From NCBI GenBank assembly GCA_907164885.2, contig OU015501.1:21044631-21108630 (forward strand): a stretch of 64,000 bases of DNA, in the 5' to 3' direction. Position numbers and translations under genes: made by a program. Source of the stretch: Dolomedes plantarius. Taxonomy: Eukaryota > Arthropoda > Arachnida > Araneae > Dolomedidae. Positions 23,197-37,479 of the stretch are shown here, piece by piece (position 1 is the first letter of the stretch; every line of letters begins with the position of its first letter). The notes below the pieces were generated by a model. The model was not told the DNA's origin, made no database searches, and saw nothing but the letters and a program-made list of their open reading frames with translations.

Positions 23197-25825
23197 GACA
23201 GGAAGGGGAAGGGGAGCACTAATCCGCAGGTCCATGAGTAACAGAGGCTCAAGCAAGTCTTGGCATGCGGGCTCTATATAAGACATATGATCCTAGAAAA
23301 AAGAAATTCCCCTTGCTCATATGTCTCAGTCTGTCGACGTCCTTCTATCAGTTCATCGTGCCCTAACTCGGTATCGTATAAGATCACATTTCTTGATCGA
23401 TTTTAAGAAGTCTTGTTTTCAGCCTGTCGTTTTCAACGACCATTTTTTTTTTCCTTTCTAGCACATCATCGTATGATTTTGTTTATCTTCTTGACACGAA
23501 CCCGAAGAGTCCCCATAGATGAACCTGCCTCGTGCTTCATTTCTCCCATGGAGTGACAAAGTCCGATAGTAATTAAATCAAGGCAGCCTCATAACAGCCT
23601 ATCAAAATTTCATACGCTAATAAGACACGTCCACATTTGTCCGATCATAGGGAATCTTGATACGGATATCATCATATAATACAAATATGAACGAGCCATT
23701 TTGAACAATGGTTTTGAAAGGTTTATGGTTTACTGTTTTCCTAAAAATATATTTAAAAAAATAATTTGAATCCATTGAAAGGTGTTGGTTATACCTCCCG
23801 AAATGTCATTGAATTATCTTCAATTGGAAATCTGATAGTATTTAATTTCTCCGAGTCGCATTTCTTTTTTAATAATTTTAACAGAAGATTACAGAAGTCT
23901 ACAACGTAAAACGTAATACGTATTCTGCAGTTAACTGATGTTATATTCATTTGAAGTAAGAAAGAAAAATAAGTTATGTAATTATCTTTATGCAAACAAA
24001 TTTTCCCTCAGAAATAAATTATTTATAATTTAAACATGTTAACACAGATCTTTACCTTTCTAACGCATTTTAATGGACTATTGTAATCTACATTTATTTT
24101 TGTTTTAAATGTTGCCCTGATCGGAACTGTATTAGAAGATGTATGATGCGATGCTCATTGAATTATTTCAACTACTTTCTATGATTTTTCAGGCGCATAT
24201 GTGACAGATTTTTTATATCAGGTTGGGGCATATTGACGCAATGATACCTCACCCTTTTGGTGTACATTTACAGTCAAATTAAAAATATTTTTTTTATCAA
24301 AATCAATATCATTCAACAAAGTTAGCCAAAATTATAAGTTTTCCAATTCTAGACATGATTTCAATAATTTTATAAAAACATGAATATCAATGACATGTGC
24401 ATTGAATTTTCGAAAATGCAAAACCCCCGAGGTATAAACAGATACAAAAAATCTGATCTAAAAAACATATCAAATTCGCTGTTTATACACAATAATATAT
24501 CTACTAAGGATGAAATATAAAAAGTACTTTGTAAACATTTACTCTAAAAATTAAAATTCTATGTTTAGAAGTATTCAGGTGCTCCATTTTAAATCCTAGA
24601 GCCTTAAATGTGATAGCAAGCAGTATTATCTAGAATTTAATATGAACTTCGAGTGAGTACATCGAAAGAAAATGTTATACAAGAGAGGAAGAAATGTTGT
24701 TTTTCATTTCTGCTTTTTTCTCTTTTTTATTTGGTGGGGGGGGGGGGATTCATTTTAACAAATAAATACTTTATCGAAGCAAAGAAATTGAAACCATGTT
24801 TTTGTGAGAGGAAAGAAACATTTCTCTTCCAAGTATGAATGCTCTTCCTGACGTATCTTTCAACAAAAAAAAAAATTCATTTCGCATAAAATTTCTACAT
24901 CATGTGTATTCAGACGTGAAACATTTCTTTGATCTATACTTTTACGCGCATTAGGGTATAAAAAAGCAAATGAAATATTATTCTTGATCTATTCATTTTT
25001 TCTCAGGTGCTAAAATCACCAATCACCTTTGTATACATCTTAAAAATTGCAAAATAGTTATTTACTTTTATTTCTATCTAATTTTAATTTTCATAACTTA
25101 TTGGAGTGCCTTCAATATAAAATGAATTGATTATATATCTGAACAATTTCCCATAACAAACAATTTTGAAAGACCTATTATTAATTACACCTGTTTCTCA
25201 TTGTTCTCAATCCATTACTGTTAAGCAGGTGTTAACAGGGACTGCGTGATGTTAATATATCCGAACGTTCAAATATCGTAAATATGTGCATATCCATTTG
25301 CCTCATTCATTTATTTGCATACAAAGAAATGTAAAATTTATTAATGGAAAGATTTTTTATAATAGTTTCGCTGAAATGAAAATCGTTTTAAACAGAACAG
25401 ACATTCAGTAGAAATCGAATGACTGAAGCGTACGAAAATGCAATTCTAGGTCAATAAATTAGACAATGATTAGGTTCAATCAATGAGACCAAAATTTCTG
25501 CTGTTGAGAGTGGGGCTATCTGGGAGATATTTACATTCCGTAGGATCCCTTCAGTCTTCTAATGTGGAAACGGTCCCACTCTTGAACGAATGAACGGACG
25601 TATTTCGTTTCCGCCGCGGGGAATTTGATTTATGAGTCTACTTGTTCCTTGGACGCATACTCTTGGTGAAGATTTATTCTTTTCTCTGATTTTGTCTCCT
25701 CCTTTAATCTTGAACTTGATATTTTATCTAAACTAATGCATTAGGATTTAAACACAAAAAGAGAACTTACTAACAATATAGATATATAAAATATGAGAAA
25801 GAGAGAGAGATACGAATTTTGGCAA
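23197..25825. other. AT-rich DNA with GC-richer patches
   Basis: No gene recognised. 23197-23620 and 25540-25660 are clearly less AT-rich and of higher complexity than their neighbours; the former has a TATA-like ctatataag at 23272. A G12-13 run lies near 24735. Confidence 0.5.

Positions 25826-27382
<1,557 letters not shown>

Positions 27383-27426
<44 letters not shown>
27383..27426. repeat. TA microsatellite
   Basis: Pure TA array directly right of the pogo-like element, the continuation of the array at 25826. The element evidently inserted within one tract. Confidence 0.95.
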
Positions 27427-27430
<4 letters not shown>

Positions 27431-27432
<2 letters not shown>

Positions 27433-27587
27433 AAATGGAATCTTGATAGATCGTTCCCCGAACAATCGCTTTCCCGTCTGTGTCGTTTATTTCGTCTAGC
27501 CCCGATGATACTATTTCTTTGTACGTTCCCCCATTTATCGTTTAGTGCAGTAGGCACTTTTAAAAACGATACATAGAGGTTTCACTG
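27431..27587. mobile_element. Small pogo-like MITE
   Basis: About 157 bp. Its left part (tggaatcttgatagatcgtt, ccccgaacaatcg) and right part (acgatacatagaggtttcac TG) match the two ends of the 1060-bp element at 45458 with moderate divergence. The right end is followed by TA. It is an internally deleted member of that family. The left boundary is blurred by the CACA tract. Confidence 0.7.
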
Positions 27588-27589
27588 TA

Positions 27590-29819
27590 TATACACAACT
27601 ATAGTAAATATCCAACTCTTCTCTAGGATTATTTTTGAAGAACTAAACCTCAGGAAAATACACAACTTCGGCAAAACTTTACTCTTTAGAGATTTATTAA
27701 TTAACGAAAGTAGTTTTAAAATCTCTTTTTATTAATGAGATAGTTTGAAATGTACCTAATCGTGTTCAAAGTCATCGTCGGTGGAATGAAAAGCAGTTTC
27801 TTTAAGAATGTAGTTTCAGTGGGAATGTTATTTTCTAGGAAAACAAAGCTCCAGGAATCCAATTTTTTTTTTCAAAACTTAACACGATTATGCCTCTCTT
27901 TCTCTCTCGTCACATTTCTCAAACCAGGTAATGCTATATGCCATGTAACATAAAGTATATAAATAATGTAAAGTAAATTTAGAGAAAATCCGTAGTCTTT
28001 TGTCAAAATACAGAAATTAATAAATGCTTACGATGCAGACAACAATCGGAATTTAAGTTTTGGTCCACTTGTTAGCTTAGTATTTGCAATTCAAGATTTA
28101 AATTCAGTTCTTAATTTATAAACAGAATCCCAAAAATCGAGTATTATAACAGGTTATAAGAGTACTACTATAAGAGAAATATAAAAGGTTATTTCAGAAT
28201 CATTTTAGCACTGCTTAACAAAGACTGGGGCAAGTACTTAAAGGTATTTTATCACTATTTTTCCCGAAATTGTACCTATATTACATGAAACCGTCTAAAT
28301 TTCACATCTGTAATAAGTGTATTATATATCTGAACACTGAGATTAAAAACAGAATTTTGCTTGAAATTTTTATGGTATTTCCTAGTACATCGATTACTCA
28401 GAAAATAACTCTTTAAAATACTTACACGAAGAAAATAGAATTTCTTTATTGCTAGTGTCGTAGAATGAGAGGTTAATGTATGTATATATATATATATATA
28501 TATATAACTTCTATAAACGGCCATATTTTCTTCAGAACTGATTTAAGACTCCATAGAGCCAAAGTTACGGCAACTTTTTTCGGAACCATTACTGGCCACC
28601 ACAGAGACGCCTCCCTGTGTGTGTAGACATCAGCTTTAAGTACATTTTTTATGATAAAAAGCATTTGATAGCAAACTAACGGTTGCAATAAAATATATAA
28701 ACCTGTATCTAAATTAAATCCGTCAAGAAAAACATATTTTTTGTACAGGCAAGCCATAATTTTGTAGAACAGTATAACATGCCTTTTGTTCTATCATGTT
28801 AAAATTCATACGTTTTTCATGACAGACACAGTCTGTTGATAAGGTCGACTGAGTAAGACGCTCTAGGATTTCAAAACTCATTGGTTTGACATTTCAGTTA
28901 GAACTTCATTGGGGAACTACATAAATATAGTCTACATTTTTTATTTTAAAAAAGTTATAAGACATTTAAAAATATTAAACAGTTTACAGTAAGAAAGGAT
29001 GTTTGATAACAAAGTAAATCTCCCACAATATTTGTCAGCATCTTGAGTTTTACAACAAATAAAGCAATAAATTGTTCTCTTGACTTGTAAATTAAAGTTT
29101 AGAAAATTTAATATTAACGACCAATACGTTTTAAAATTTGTACCTTTAGATCAATGGATCGCTGAAACTCGAAGATAAAATTGTGTTATCCAAACGTCTA
29201 GAAAGGATAAAAATGTACATACTCCATACTGTAATCAGGCACTAACAGTACAAAAAATCTTGAGAAAAATGCATAACGTGAAGAATACTAATTTGTAGAA
29301 ATAAGTATTTTTAAATATACATTAACCATATGATAATTATCTTAATTTTAGCAATTAAAAACTACTTTATTTAAAAAAATATGTTGCTTTCATCCTTTTA
29401 ATAGATCAACGTCTCTAAATTTATAAGCATGTTTCTATACATTTATGTATGCAATTAAAAGCTAATTAGCCCACTTAATACATATTTGCTTTGTGATTAT
29501 GTATATCATATAAATTAATAAATATTATTATCCTATGAATATAATCTATTGATGAATATAAGCTAGTTCAATATTAATATATGAAAAATAGATTTAGGTC
29601 TGTATGTAATGTAATTTAGCAGTTTATAAATGGAAAATTATTAATCTATCATCTATGTACTCATTTGTCTATATATGGTCATAAATGGGCTTATATGTCA
29701 GGAATGAATTTATGTTGATAAACTTTTATTTAAAATGTTTATGTATACGTTCATGAATAGATAAACACAATGGAAAAATTGCTATGTAATATCCAATCTT
29801 TTAGATTGAAAAATGTATT
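27590..29819. other. AT-rich unique DNA
   Basis: No gene. A short TA array at 28483-28506 is the only clear repeat. The frames at 28276-28757 are built on that array and have no known domain. Confidence 0.55.
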
Positions 29820-29827
29820 CAATGGAA

Positions 29828-30512
29828 CTGTGTTTCCCAACCTTTTCGGATTCGCGACCCCCTTCTATGGTTTCAACGCATCCTGCGACCCCTCTCATGT
29901 CCATCCTGCGTATTTTCTTTAAAACGAACTTTTAAGACATGGAAAAAAAACTAAAGTGTATTTTCTATAATTTAATTCCAACTAAATGTTTAATTTAACA
30001 AAAATGAAATTTGTAAAGAACCTGAAAGAAATGGAGAACATTAAGAAAACATCCCTCAGTCAAATGTGTGTATAAGGAAGAACAGAACAGAATCTCAATA
30101 AAAATAATGCACTGACCGTTTTGATTCAGAATTTTAAAACTCTTACCTTAACAAAAATTGCTTTATTCCGTTGAGGAAACTGCAACAGTAATGCCAAAAA
30201 TGACGGCACAGAGTGATGAAAGATAAACTGATGCTTAGAATTTGTGTGCTGTACGTAATCAGTAACCACGATTTCCCTTTACCACTTAATAAAGGCGGTA
30301 GATTTCAAACGAATTGAGTTCGCGCTTTGATTGAGTCTTTTTCGTTTAAAAAACATCACTGCCTTACAGTTTAGTGGTAAATAAATATTGATAATTTTTG
30401 TGGAAGGAAATTTGCCAAAAAGTTGTTTTAATTGAATAAAACCGTGGCGAAGCTCTAGAAAACACATCACGATGCCCTAAGGTGGTCGCGACCCATAGGT
30501 TGGGAACCCCTG
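29828..30512. mobile_element. Non-autonomous hAT element
   Basis: The left end TTTCCCAACC ... CGCGACCCCC and the right end GGTCGCGACCCATAGG then TTGGGAACCCCTG are inverted repeats of the common hAT/Charlie-type pattern (CAGNGGTTCCCAACC). The flanks CAATGGAA and CAATAGAG agree at six of eight positions, a worn 8-bp target duplication. The interior shows no recognisable transposase; the frame at 30279-30470 has no known motif. Confidence 0.75.
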
Positions 30513-30526
30513 CAATAGAGTGTTCG

Positions 30527-30690
30527 CCGGGCGATGGCCAAATAGTAGCTAGGACGCTAGCATTCGGTCTAAATCTTGTAGATTCGAGTCCCGATGTTTT
30601 GCATGGGTGTTTCTAACCGGTAGAAAGTGGTTTTAAACTGTAGGTCCCGTTCAAACAAGCCAGCCAATAGTGTTCAAACATTGGAAAAAA
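30527..30690 (+). repeat. tRNA-derived SINE
   Basis: Box-A-like GATGGCCAAATAGTAGC (from 30533) and box-B-like TAGATTCGAGTCCC (30579-30592) are spaced as in a tRNA promoter. The body ggttttaaactgtaggtccc matches the SINE at 10505. It starts just after the flank of the hAT element. An A-rich stretch follows at 30686 and again past 30715. Confidence 0.7.
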
Positions 30691-31154
30691 ATACATACGT
30701 GGAAGTAAACATAAATTAAAAAAAATATTTTTAAAATTTGAATATGCATATATACCATGTCATTATAATATCAACATAACAACTAATTAAACACACCTAC
30801 TTTATCAAAAAAATTATTTCTTTCCTTTCATCCTCTTAATACCGATAAGGACGACGCATAAATCAGCAGCTTGAAATAAATTTTGATACGTTGAGGGAGG
30901 AAAACCCGTATGAAGGCTTCCTAGCAAAGGAGAGTTAGCTCTTTAAGAATACTTTCACTCCAGACCCTTCAAAGACACTTAAGAGATAAGAAAAATTAAG
31001 TTTCAATAGCGCTCGAGAATAGGGAACTTTCTAAAATTTTGTATTAAGCTGTCGTTGAGACATTATAATATTGTTTTACTTCGCACAAATTGATGGATCA
31101 TTAAAAATGAGATGCCCTTGACACGTATTATACAATATGTGCTTATTTTCCGCT
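30691..31154. other. AT-rich unique DNA
   Basis: No gene or repeat seen. Confidence 0.5.
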
Positions 31155-31462
31155 GTCATAAAATTGTCTCTCAAAACTGATTTTTATGTTATATTCAAAT
31201 AATCAAATATTCTTTTTAATATCATATTTAGCAATAACACCAAAAAAAACTTTTAATTCAAAATTTTTTTGTGTCGAATATTTTTCTAAAAAGAAAAAAT
31301 AATACCTTTCCATAGTCATAAAATTGTCTCTCAAAACTGATTTTTATGTCATTATTAAATAATCAAATATTCTTTTTAATATCATATTTAGCAATAACAT
31401 AAAAAAAAACTTTTAATTTAAAGTTTTTTCTGTCGAATATTTTTCTAAAAATGAAAATAATA
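31155..31462. repeat. Tandem duplication, 160-bp unit
   Basis: Two copies (31155-31314 and 31315-31462) start gtcataaaattgtctctcaa and run with scattered differences to tttttctaaaaa. No coding, no inverted ends, so a local duplication and not a transposon. Confidence 0.9.
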
Positions 31463-34400
31463 GTTTCAATACATATTTAATACGAGGCGGAATTCTTTTT
31501 CCAAAACACGGATGTAATTTAAATATAATATAAAGAGCTGAAAAAATAAGTTATATTACATAACTTGTACGTGTTTACAGTCGTGCACAGACTTTATTAA
31601 TCATACCAATGCATTCAGTTGCAAAGCACATTCATCTTCGAAGAAAACACATACGACAAAAAGTAAGAAAAAATATTTTCTTTTTATTTATCATAAACTC
31701 TTGATCGTCATGAAAAGTCTGAGGCATATGTGCCTGGCTAAGCAAAAAAAAAAAAAAATTACCATTTTTCGCGGAACCCGTACCTATTTTTTTTCTCTTG
31801 TATTTTGTATCATGGCTAGTAATGCACATGAAATTGATATGATGTATTCGAGGACGTAGATCGTGTACAAGATGTAAAAAAATGCTATCACAAAGCATAT
31901 ATTTAAAGTAAAATTAAGACAAAGAAAAGCGGCAGGAAAAAACGCAGCATAATCCTGCTGCAGTTAAAGGTAAAAAGCAAAGAAGTAAAAAATGTGGCTG
32001 TAGTCATGACACTACCTCAAGGCTCCCTTAGCCGCAGCCACATTCAAAAGTCTTGGCGTTATTTATTAATATTTCCAAGAAGTTTACGATCTTCCCCTCG
32101 GAGCACAAAGACACTGGATTGTTGAAGACAAAGAAATACCTAATTTACGTGCCTTAGACTCGCTGTGGCTACTGGCTTCGAAATAGAAAATGACTTCGAA
32201 TGAAGCGCATTAGCAGATAGCTCCCACAATCAGATGATAAAAAATCGAGAGCTATCTCATTGTTTCTGACTTTTTTCGAACTCTTAATTTCACTGGACAA
32301 CATTGCAATAAATTTCATTTTATTAGTTGCTGACTAAAACAAAACGCTTCCGGATTTAACAAAACCGTCGATTTTAAACGAATTTTATTCTTCTAATATG
32401 CATATCTAATAAAGGGAGTATTCAGTCGACATTAAAATTTTAGAGCGTATTTTTAAAACTGCGAACTGTTAAATAATCATATAATTATTTTCATAGAGCT
32501 GAGTGTAATATTATTATATTGATTTGTTATGTAATATTTTCGATATAACTATTAAAAATTAACTTCGGAAAAATTGAAGGAATTTTACTGAACAAAATTA
32601 AATAGTAGATCGCAAAAAAGTTAATTAGAATAAGATAAACGAAAATGATTTTTTTTAAATTACTGTACTGAGAACGTTTAAATGACGAAAATGCTTCCAA
32701 ATTAAGGTTCATTATTTTGCATTAAAATATTTATCCTCTTTTAAAATTTTGTTTTAATATTTTCTCTTCGTTTAAAGGTAATCAAAGTTAAAAAATTCTG
32801 TCTGATTGCATGATCATTATAAATATTTTTTTTAATTCTGCATACGAGCATATTTAGATAAATGTGTAAACAGAGAATGGGAAAAGATTGTTATTTATTA
32901 AATCTTATTAAATTACTTAAATTATTAAATGTTTGTATCTTATTAAATTACTCGGCATAATGTCATCAAAGTTATTTTCCATTAAAGTATGTGATTTAAT
33001 TTGTATTACAATGACTTGTTTTTTGATTCGTTATAAACACCTCTTAAATATTTTTTTCTCCCGAATAACTTTGATTCGAGAAATGAATAGTAATTTTACT
33101 GAATTAATGTAGTAATAATATATTCATTCTTGTCTTACATAATAAGTTCTGCAAACGTTAACCTTTTTAAGCCTTCACGTAGATTGATTTTTAATCGCTC
33201 TCCTTCATTAATGCTTATTTAATTAAGCAACAACTTCATTAAGACATAAAACTGTTGAAAAGGTTTCAAATATATCAATTTTCTATATTTTAATTATTAC
33301 TTGTATTTCCATGGTAAAAGTATTAAACTATCGAGCCATAAATATAAGAGTAGCTTTAGAGTAACCTGTAATGGACAAAAAAGATGTAAATACTGATCTG
33401 TCAGGTCAAGATATAGATAGCTGCGATATTCTACGCACAAATCATCTTTCATTTTAAAATGAGATCTTTTAAAGAACCATGATTTTTCAGGTATTCATTG
33501 TTAATGGGCATCATTTAGCTATGTTTATAAGAAAACAACACATCAGACCACTGAAATGAAACTAGCGGTAATACAGACGTATATACCGGCACAGCAGTCG
33601 AAAGGTAAATCACCATTTGCGAATGGCAATAACAGACGAAAACACTGAAAGACAGGGGCGATTAAGAATTAATTTACTGTACCACGAAATCTAGGTCATG
33701 TACTACTGAGCTATTCTGTATAAGTATTGTCAACGTTAATCCTGATTATCATCACATCCACCAAAACTCTGCGGCGGGTATAAAACACAGTTTAATATCC
33801 CTAAAGTTACAATTGCTCACACGAGATTTCGATCCCAGTCGTCAAAGCCAATTGTCGCATCTAATGGAACAAGAAGTAAAATCCTATTGTTATACAGTAC
33901 TCCGTAAGGCAGACAGACGGCAGTGAGGGGATACGTATTGTTTGGTGGATCTCAGCTCTCACTTGTTACATCTTAACGGTCTCTTACATGAATGAATACA
34001 TAGCATATTCATATGAAATGTCGAATCATTTACTCGTATCGTAAAGAGCAATGAATGCTGCGGCTTATCATTCAGTTATAAGTGTTCACCCTCATTCCAA
34101 GTTGATACACTTTCCTCACTCTTTCCACACTTTCCATGCTGTCAACCCTATGAACCCTTACGATTTTTTCAGGTGTGATATCACTTATCGTTATGTGGTC
34201 AATGGATGTAGAAAATATTCAGCTTAATCAATCTCAAGTCAGAAACTTCAAACACAACCTCCTGAAAAATCTCCAACTCTTTCTACCGCAGTAGGTTTAT
34301 CGCTATATTTAAATTTGGGTGAACCTCGGCAAGAATTTTAGAGAGACGACTCTGCAAACATTTCCCATGTCCTTGTAACAAGGACTTAACAGATCCAGTT

Positions 34401-34684
34401 TCTCTCGGATTATTTGTGTCATATTCCTACGGTTTTTTCCAAGCACTGCCAGTCTCTAAAGGAATACAGATTATAAACATACGCCCAGACCGACCAATGC
34501 TAGATAAACTAAAAAGTGTAATTGTTTCCAGTGTTATTTTTTTACTTGCATAATATGGCATTTCAGATACTTGTAATCAGTATGTTTGTTCCAATATTAC
34601 AAGGTCTTTTGTCTTATCAACTTGAGTTATTTTTAAATTTTGAAGACTTAACCAAAAGCATTATTGCTACAAAGTTATTTATTT
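31463..34684. other. AT-rich DNA, no gene recognised
   Basis: Frames at 31632-31898 and 32527-32712 have no known motif. The sequence is GC-richer and more complex around 33540-34480, where a weak SINE-like stretch lies (33715-33865). Confidence 0.5.
33715..33865 (-). repeat. Possible decayed SINE
   Basis: On the minus strand, a box-B-like GGGATCGAAATCTCG (about 33826-33840) has a weak box-A-like stretch upstream. Downstream, gatattaaactgtg recalls the SINE body at 10505. A tagctcagtagt sequence at about 33700 is also tRNA-like. Weak. Confidence 0.3.
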
Positions 34685-35026
34685 TCAAATTTATGAAAAT
34701 ATGCTGAAAAAACTTTCTCGTATTTTAAAATGTAACAAGTTCTTTAAAATTTTCAAAATCTGTAATATGTGTAGATTAATTGAAGAACCAAAGTTAGTAT
34801 TTTATAAATTTATTCCAAGAGCTTCAACAATTATAAATCTTACAACAAGAGCTTCAACAGTTATAAATCATCAAATTTATGAAAATATCCAGAAAAACTT
34901 TCGCGCAATTTAAAAATGTAACAAGTTCTTTAAAAATTTCAAAATTAGTAATATATGTAGATTAATTGAAGAACCAAAGTTTTTTTTAAAATTTATTCCA
35001 AGAGCTTCAACAGTTATAAATCTTAC
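34685..35026. repeat. Tandem duplication, 186-bp unit with nested repeat
   Basis: Copies at 34685-34870 and 34871-35026 share tcaaatttatgaaaatat and agattaattgaagaaccaaa. Within copy 1 a unit of about 29 bases (caagagcttcaacaattata) is itself doubled, and it recurs once in copy 2. Confidence 0.85.
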
Positions 35027-36121
35027 ACGCCTTAACATAGTTTAAATTAAGTTTCATTCAGGATATACACATTAAATCTTATCAAAAGAAAACCGGATAA
35101 ATATTTATATTGTATGTAAGTTAAATATACTAAATTATTCTGATATATAATATTTTCTACCTTTTAATATTAGTACAAATAAAAATTATTAAACATTTTT
35201 TAAATGTAAAATTTTAAAGAAGTGCCAAATGTAAAATGTTATGCACAGAAATTATTCAGGACGTTGACAGTGAAATATATTTTATATGAATATATGTTAA
35301 ACAGCATATTATTCCAAAAAGTTTGGGTCGATATCGGCCAATAAATATTTTACTAAAACGTTAAATCTATTTGTTTCCCTTCCGCATCGAAAGGAACGAA
35401 TTAACATAAGACAAACATTATCCCGCCATCACACTGATCCATCTTCTCGCCAATATTCATCTTGATATCTCTCACCTCGTATACAATGAAAATAACTTCA
35501 TTAACGATTCTGCTCGAGTGAAAAAACTATTTATTTCTCCCCGTTCAGTAATACTGTAACTTCATAGGAACTCGCACGCCGTTACTAACAACCCACGCTC
35601 GGAAGGTTCAACGCTCCAGCCTGCAATTGTACTTATTAGCGGAGAAAAAGATCGCCGAGAAAATGCGTTGTTTAGAAATTATGCACGGGAGTAAGAAACG
35701 CTCGCTGGGAATTGAATGAAAAAGAAAGCTGGGGAATTGAAATATGGGGAATTAATTGAGGAATATTTCGGAATCTTTTGACCCTACTAAAAAAATTAAA
35801 TAGGTAAAAATGACACTCTTCTTTAAAAAAAGGGATTAAAGCCATCGAATAAATTTATGAGAAAGGATTTTTTATTTAATATATAAAATTTAGGTAAAAT
35901 ATAGTTAATGCAGATAAACTGTAGTAAAATATATATTCTTTTATTAAATGGCAGATTTAAAAGAAGAGATAATATTTCGTTAAGGTAGATCTAAAAGAAT
36001 GCATACCCTAAAGTATTTAAACAGGAGAAAAATCTACAATATCCAGAGACAGAGAATATATATATATTACAATTTATGTTTTCTGTTACGTATTTATGCA
36101 GTGCATATATACGTACACACA
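35027..36121. other. AT-rich DNA with one GC-richer patch
   Basis: No gene. 35360-35720 is of higher complexity and GC content than its flanks, without a readable protein. Confidence 0.5.
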
Positions 36122-36122
36122 T

Positions 36123-36145
36123 TCATATATATATATATATATATA
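36123..36145. repeat. Short TA array
   Basis: TA tract directly left of the mariner-like element, again serving as its TA target. Confidence 0.85.
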
Positions 36146-36503
36146 CAGTATGCCCACTAAAGTCCCTTCCCACCCTATTAACTTCGGAACGGCTGCTGCT
36201 ATATTTATAAAAGTGGTGTCTAGGTATGGTAAAGTAGCCATGCGCTACTGAATGAAACTACCTACCGCGCCACCTGGTGGAAAATTGCGGAGTTAGCATT
36301 CCTATCTCGAAAACGGGGTGAGATAGGGAAAAAAAGTGATTTACAAAGTTGTAGAAAATCATCGATTTCGTACGAAAAGATACCTTGTGGACATTAATGA
36401 GAAGAATACTGCAGTTAAAACGCGTATTTATTTTTTCGTGATTTCCTACACTGTGACGTGACAAAAGGATCTGAGAAAGAAAAAAAAAATTAACAATATA
36501 CCT

Positions 36504-36797
36504 TTATTTGAGATGTTCAAACTTCTCACCGTCAGCTGCAATGCACATTTGGATCCCCGTTTGAATCTCACGTTGCACACGTTGGAGCATAGAGCGGGAC
36601 ATGTTGGCACAAGCGTCCGTAATGCGTCGTTTAAGGTCCTGCAATGTTTGTGGAGGGGTCGCATACTCCTGCTGTTTCAGGTATCCCCACAGGAAAAAGT
36701 CCAGTGGAGTCAGATCAGGCGAACGTGGAGGCCACTCTTCAAAACCACCATACCTAATTATTTGGTCCCCGAATTCCTTAACGAGGTACTGCTTCAC
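36504..36797 (-). pseudogene. Mariner-like transposase, C-terminal fragment
   Basis: The fragment contains EEWPPRSPDLTPLDFFLWGY, the third catalytic D region of mariner-type (DD34D-like) transposases, then a C-terminal helix-rich tail. The frame opens with GTG, no ATG fits, and the residues before it (KLRSPVKQYL) do not resemble the expected second-D motif QDGAxPH. The DNA-binding domain and the first two catalytic aspartates are gone. Not functional. Confidence 0.85.
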
Positions 36798-37043
36798 TGG
36801 AGATCTCAGCTTTGGAATACTCAGCCATGACCACGATCATCAACATACTACAACCCCAAGAAGATGTCTCTTTTATAGCTATCTCAGGTGAACAGGCGTG
36901 ACGTTTCTTACGTATTTCTATACTGCAAAAATTTCGAACACCAAGCGCAAGTTGCGTTGAGATGATGTGACACTATTTTCCACGATCTACGTAATTGTCT
37001 ACTCTGTTTATAAATATAAAGACAATCAGTACAAGAATGAAAC

Positions 37044-37112
37044 CCTCGAGGATTGAACCGCGGTCCTTTTGATTGGGGATCAAAAGCGATATACCACTGT
37101 GCACATTGCTGT
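37044..37112 (-). repeat. tRNA-like segment inside mariner element
   Basis: On the minus strand, a box-A-like CACAGTGGTATATCGC (37089-37104) and box-B-like GCGGTTCAATCCTCG (37047-37061) flank an anticodon-arm-like palindrome CTTTTGATCCCCAATCAAAA. Acceptor and T stems do not pair, and the base before the CCC triplet is C and not T. So it is a tRNA pseudogene or SINE head, perhaps inserted into the element. Confidence 0.5.
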
Positions 37113-37479
37113 GTCGTGTTTTGCCCGAAAGATAATCATTTCTCCTTTCGTTCAAGTTTCGTGACGTCACAGTGTAGGAAATCACGAAAAAACAAATGCG
37201 CGTTTTAACCGTTCTATTCTTTGCATTAATGTCTATAAGGTATCTTTTCGTACTAAATCGATGATTTTCTACAACTTTGTAAATCACTTTTTTTCCCTAT
37301 CTCGTTCCGTTTTCGAGATAGGAATGCTAACTCCATAGTTTTCCACCAGGTGGCACGGTAGGTAGTTTCATTCAGTAGCGCATGGCTACTTTACTATACC
37401 TAGACACTACTTTTATGAATATAGCAGCAGCCGTTCCGAAGTTAAGAGGGTGGGAAGGGACTTTAGTGGGCATACTGTA

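Larger units (their letters stand above)
36146..37477. mobile_element. Mariner-like element with 317-bp inverted repeats
   Basis: A 1332-bp element flanked by TA. The ends begin CAGTATGCCCACTAAAGTCC and its inverse. The inverted match continues for about 317 bp on each side (36146-36462 and 37160-37477), to the tacactgtgacgt sequence. Nearly half the element is thus inverted repeat and could fold into a long hairpin. Between the arms are a transposase C-terminal fragment (36504-36797) and a tRNA-like segment (37044-37112). Confidence 0.9.

Noticed and set aside
34685..35026. CRISPR-like array
   Set aside because: The short repeats are few, unequal in spacing and part of a larger tandem duplication in eukaryotic DNA.
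37044..37112. Working glycine tRNA (CCC)
   Set aside because: Acceptor and T stems do not pair and the base before the CCC triplet is not T.
36973..37287. 104-codon minus frame
   Set aside because: It reads through the mariner inverted repeat and the tRNA-like segment; not a gene.
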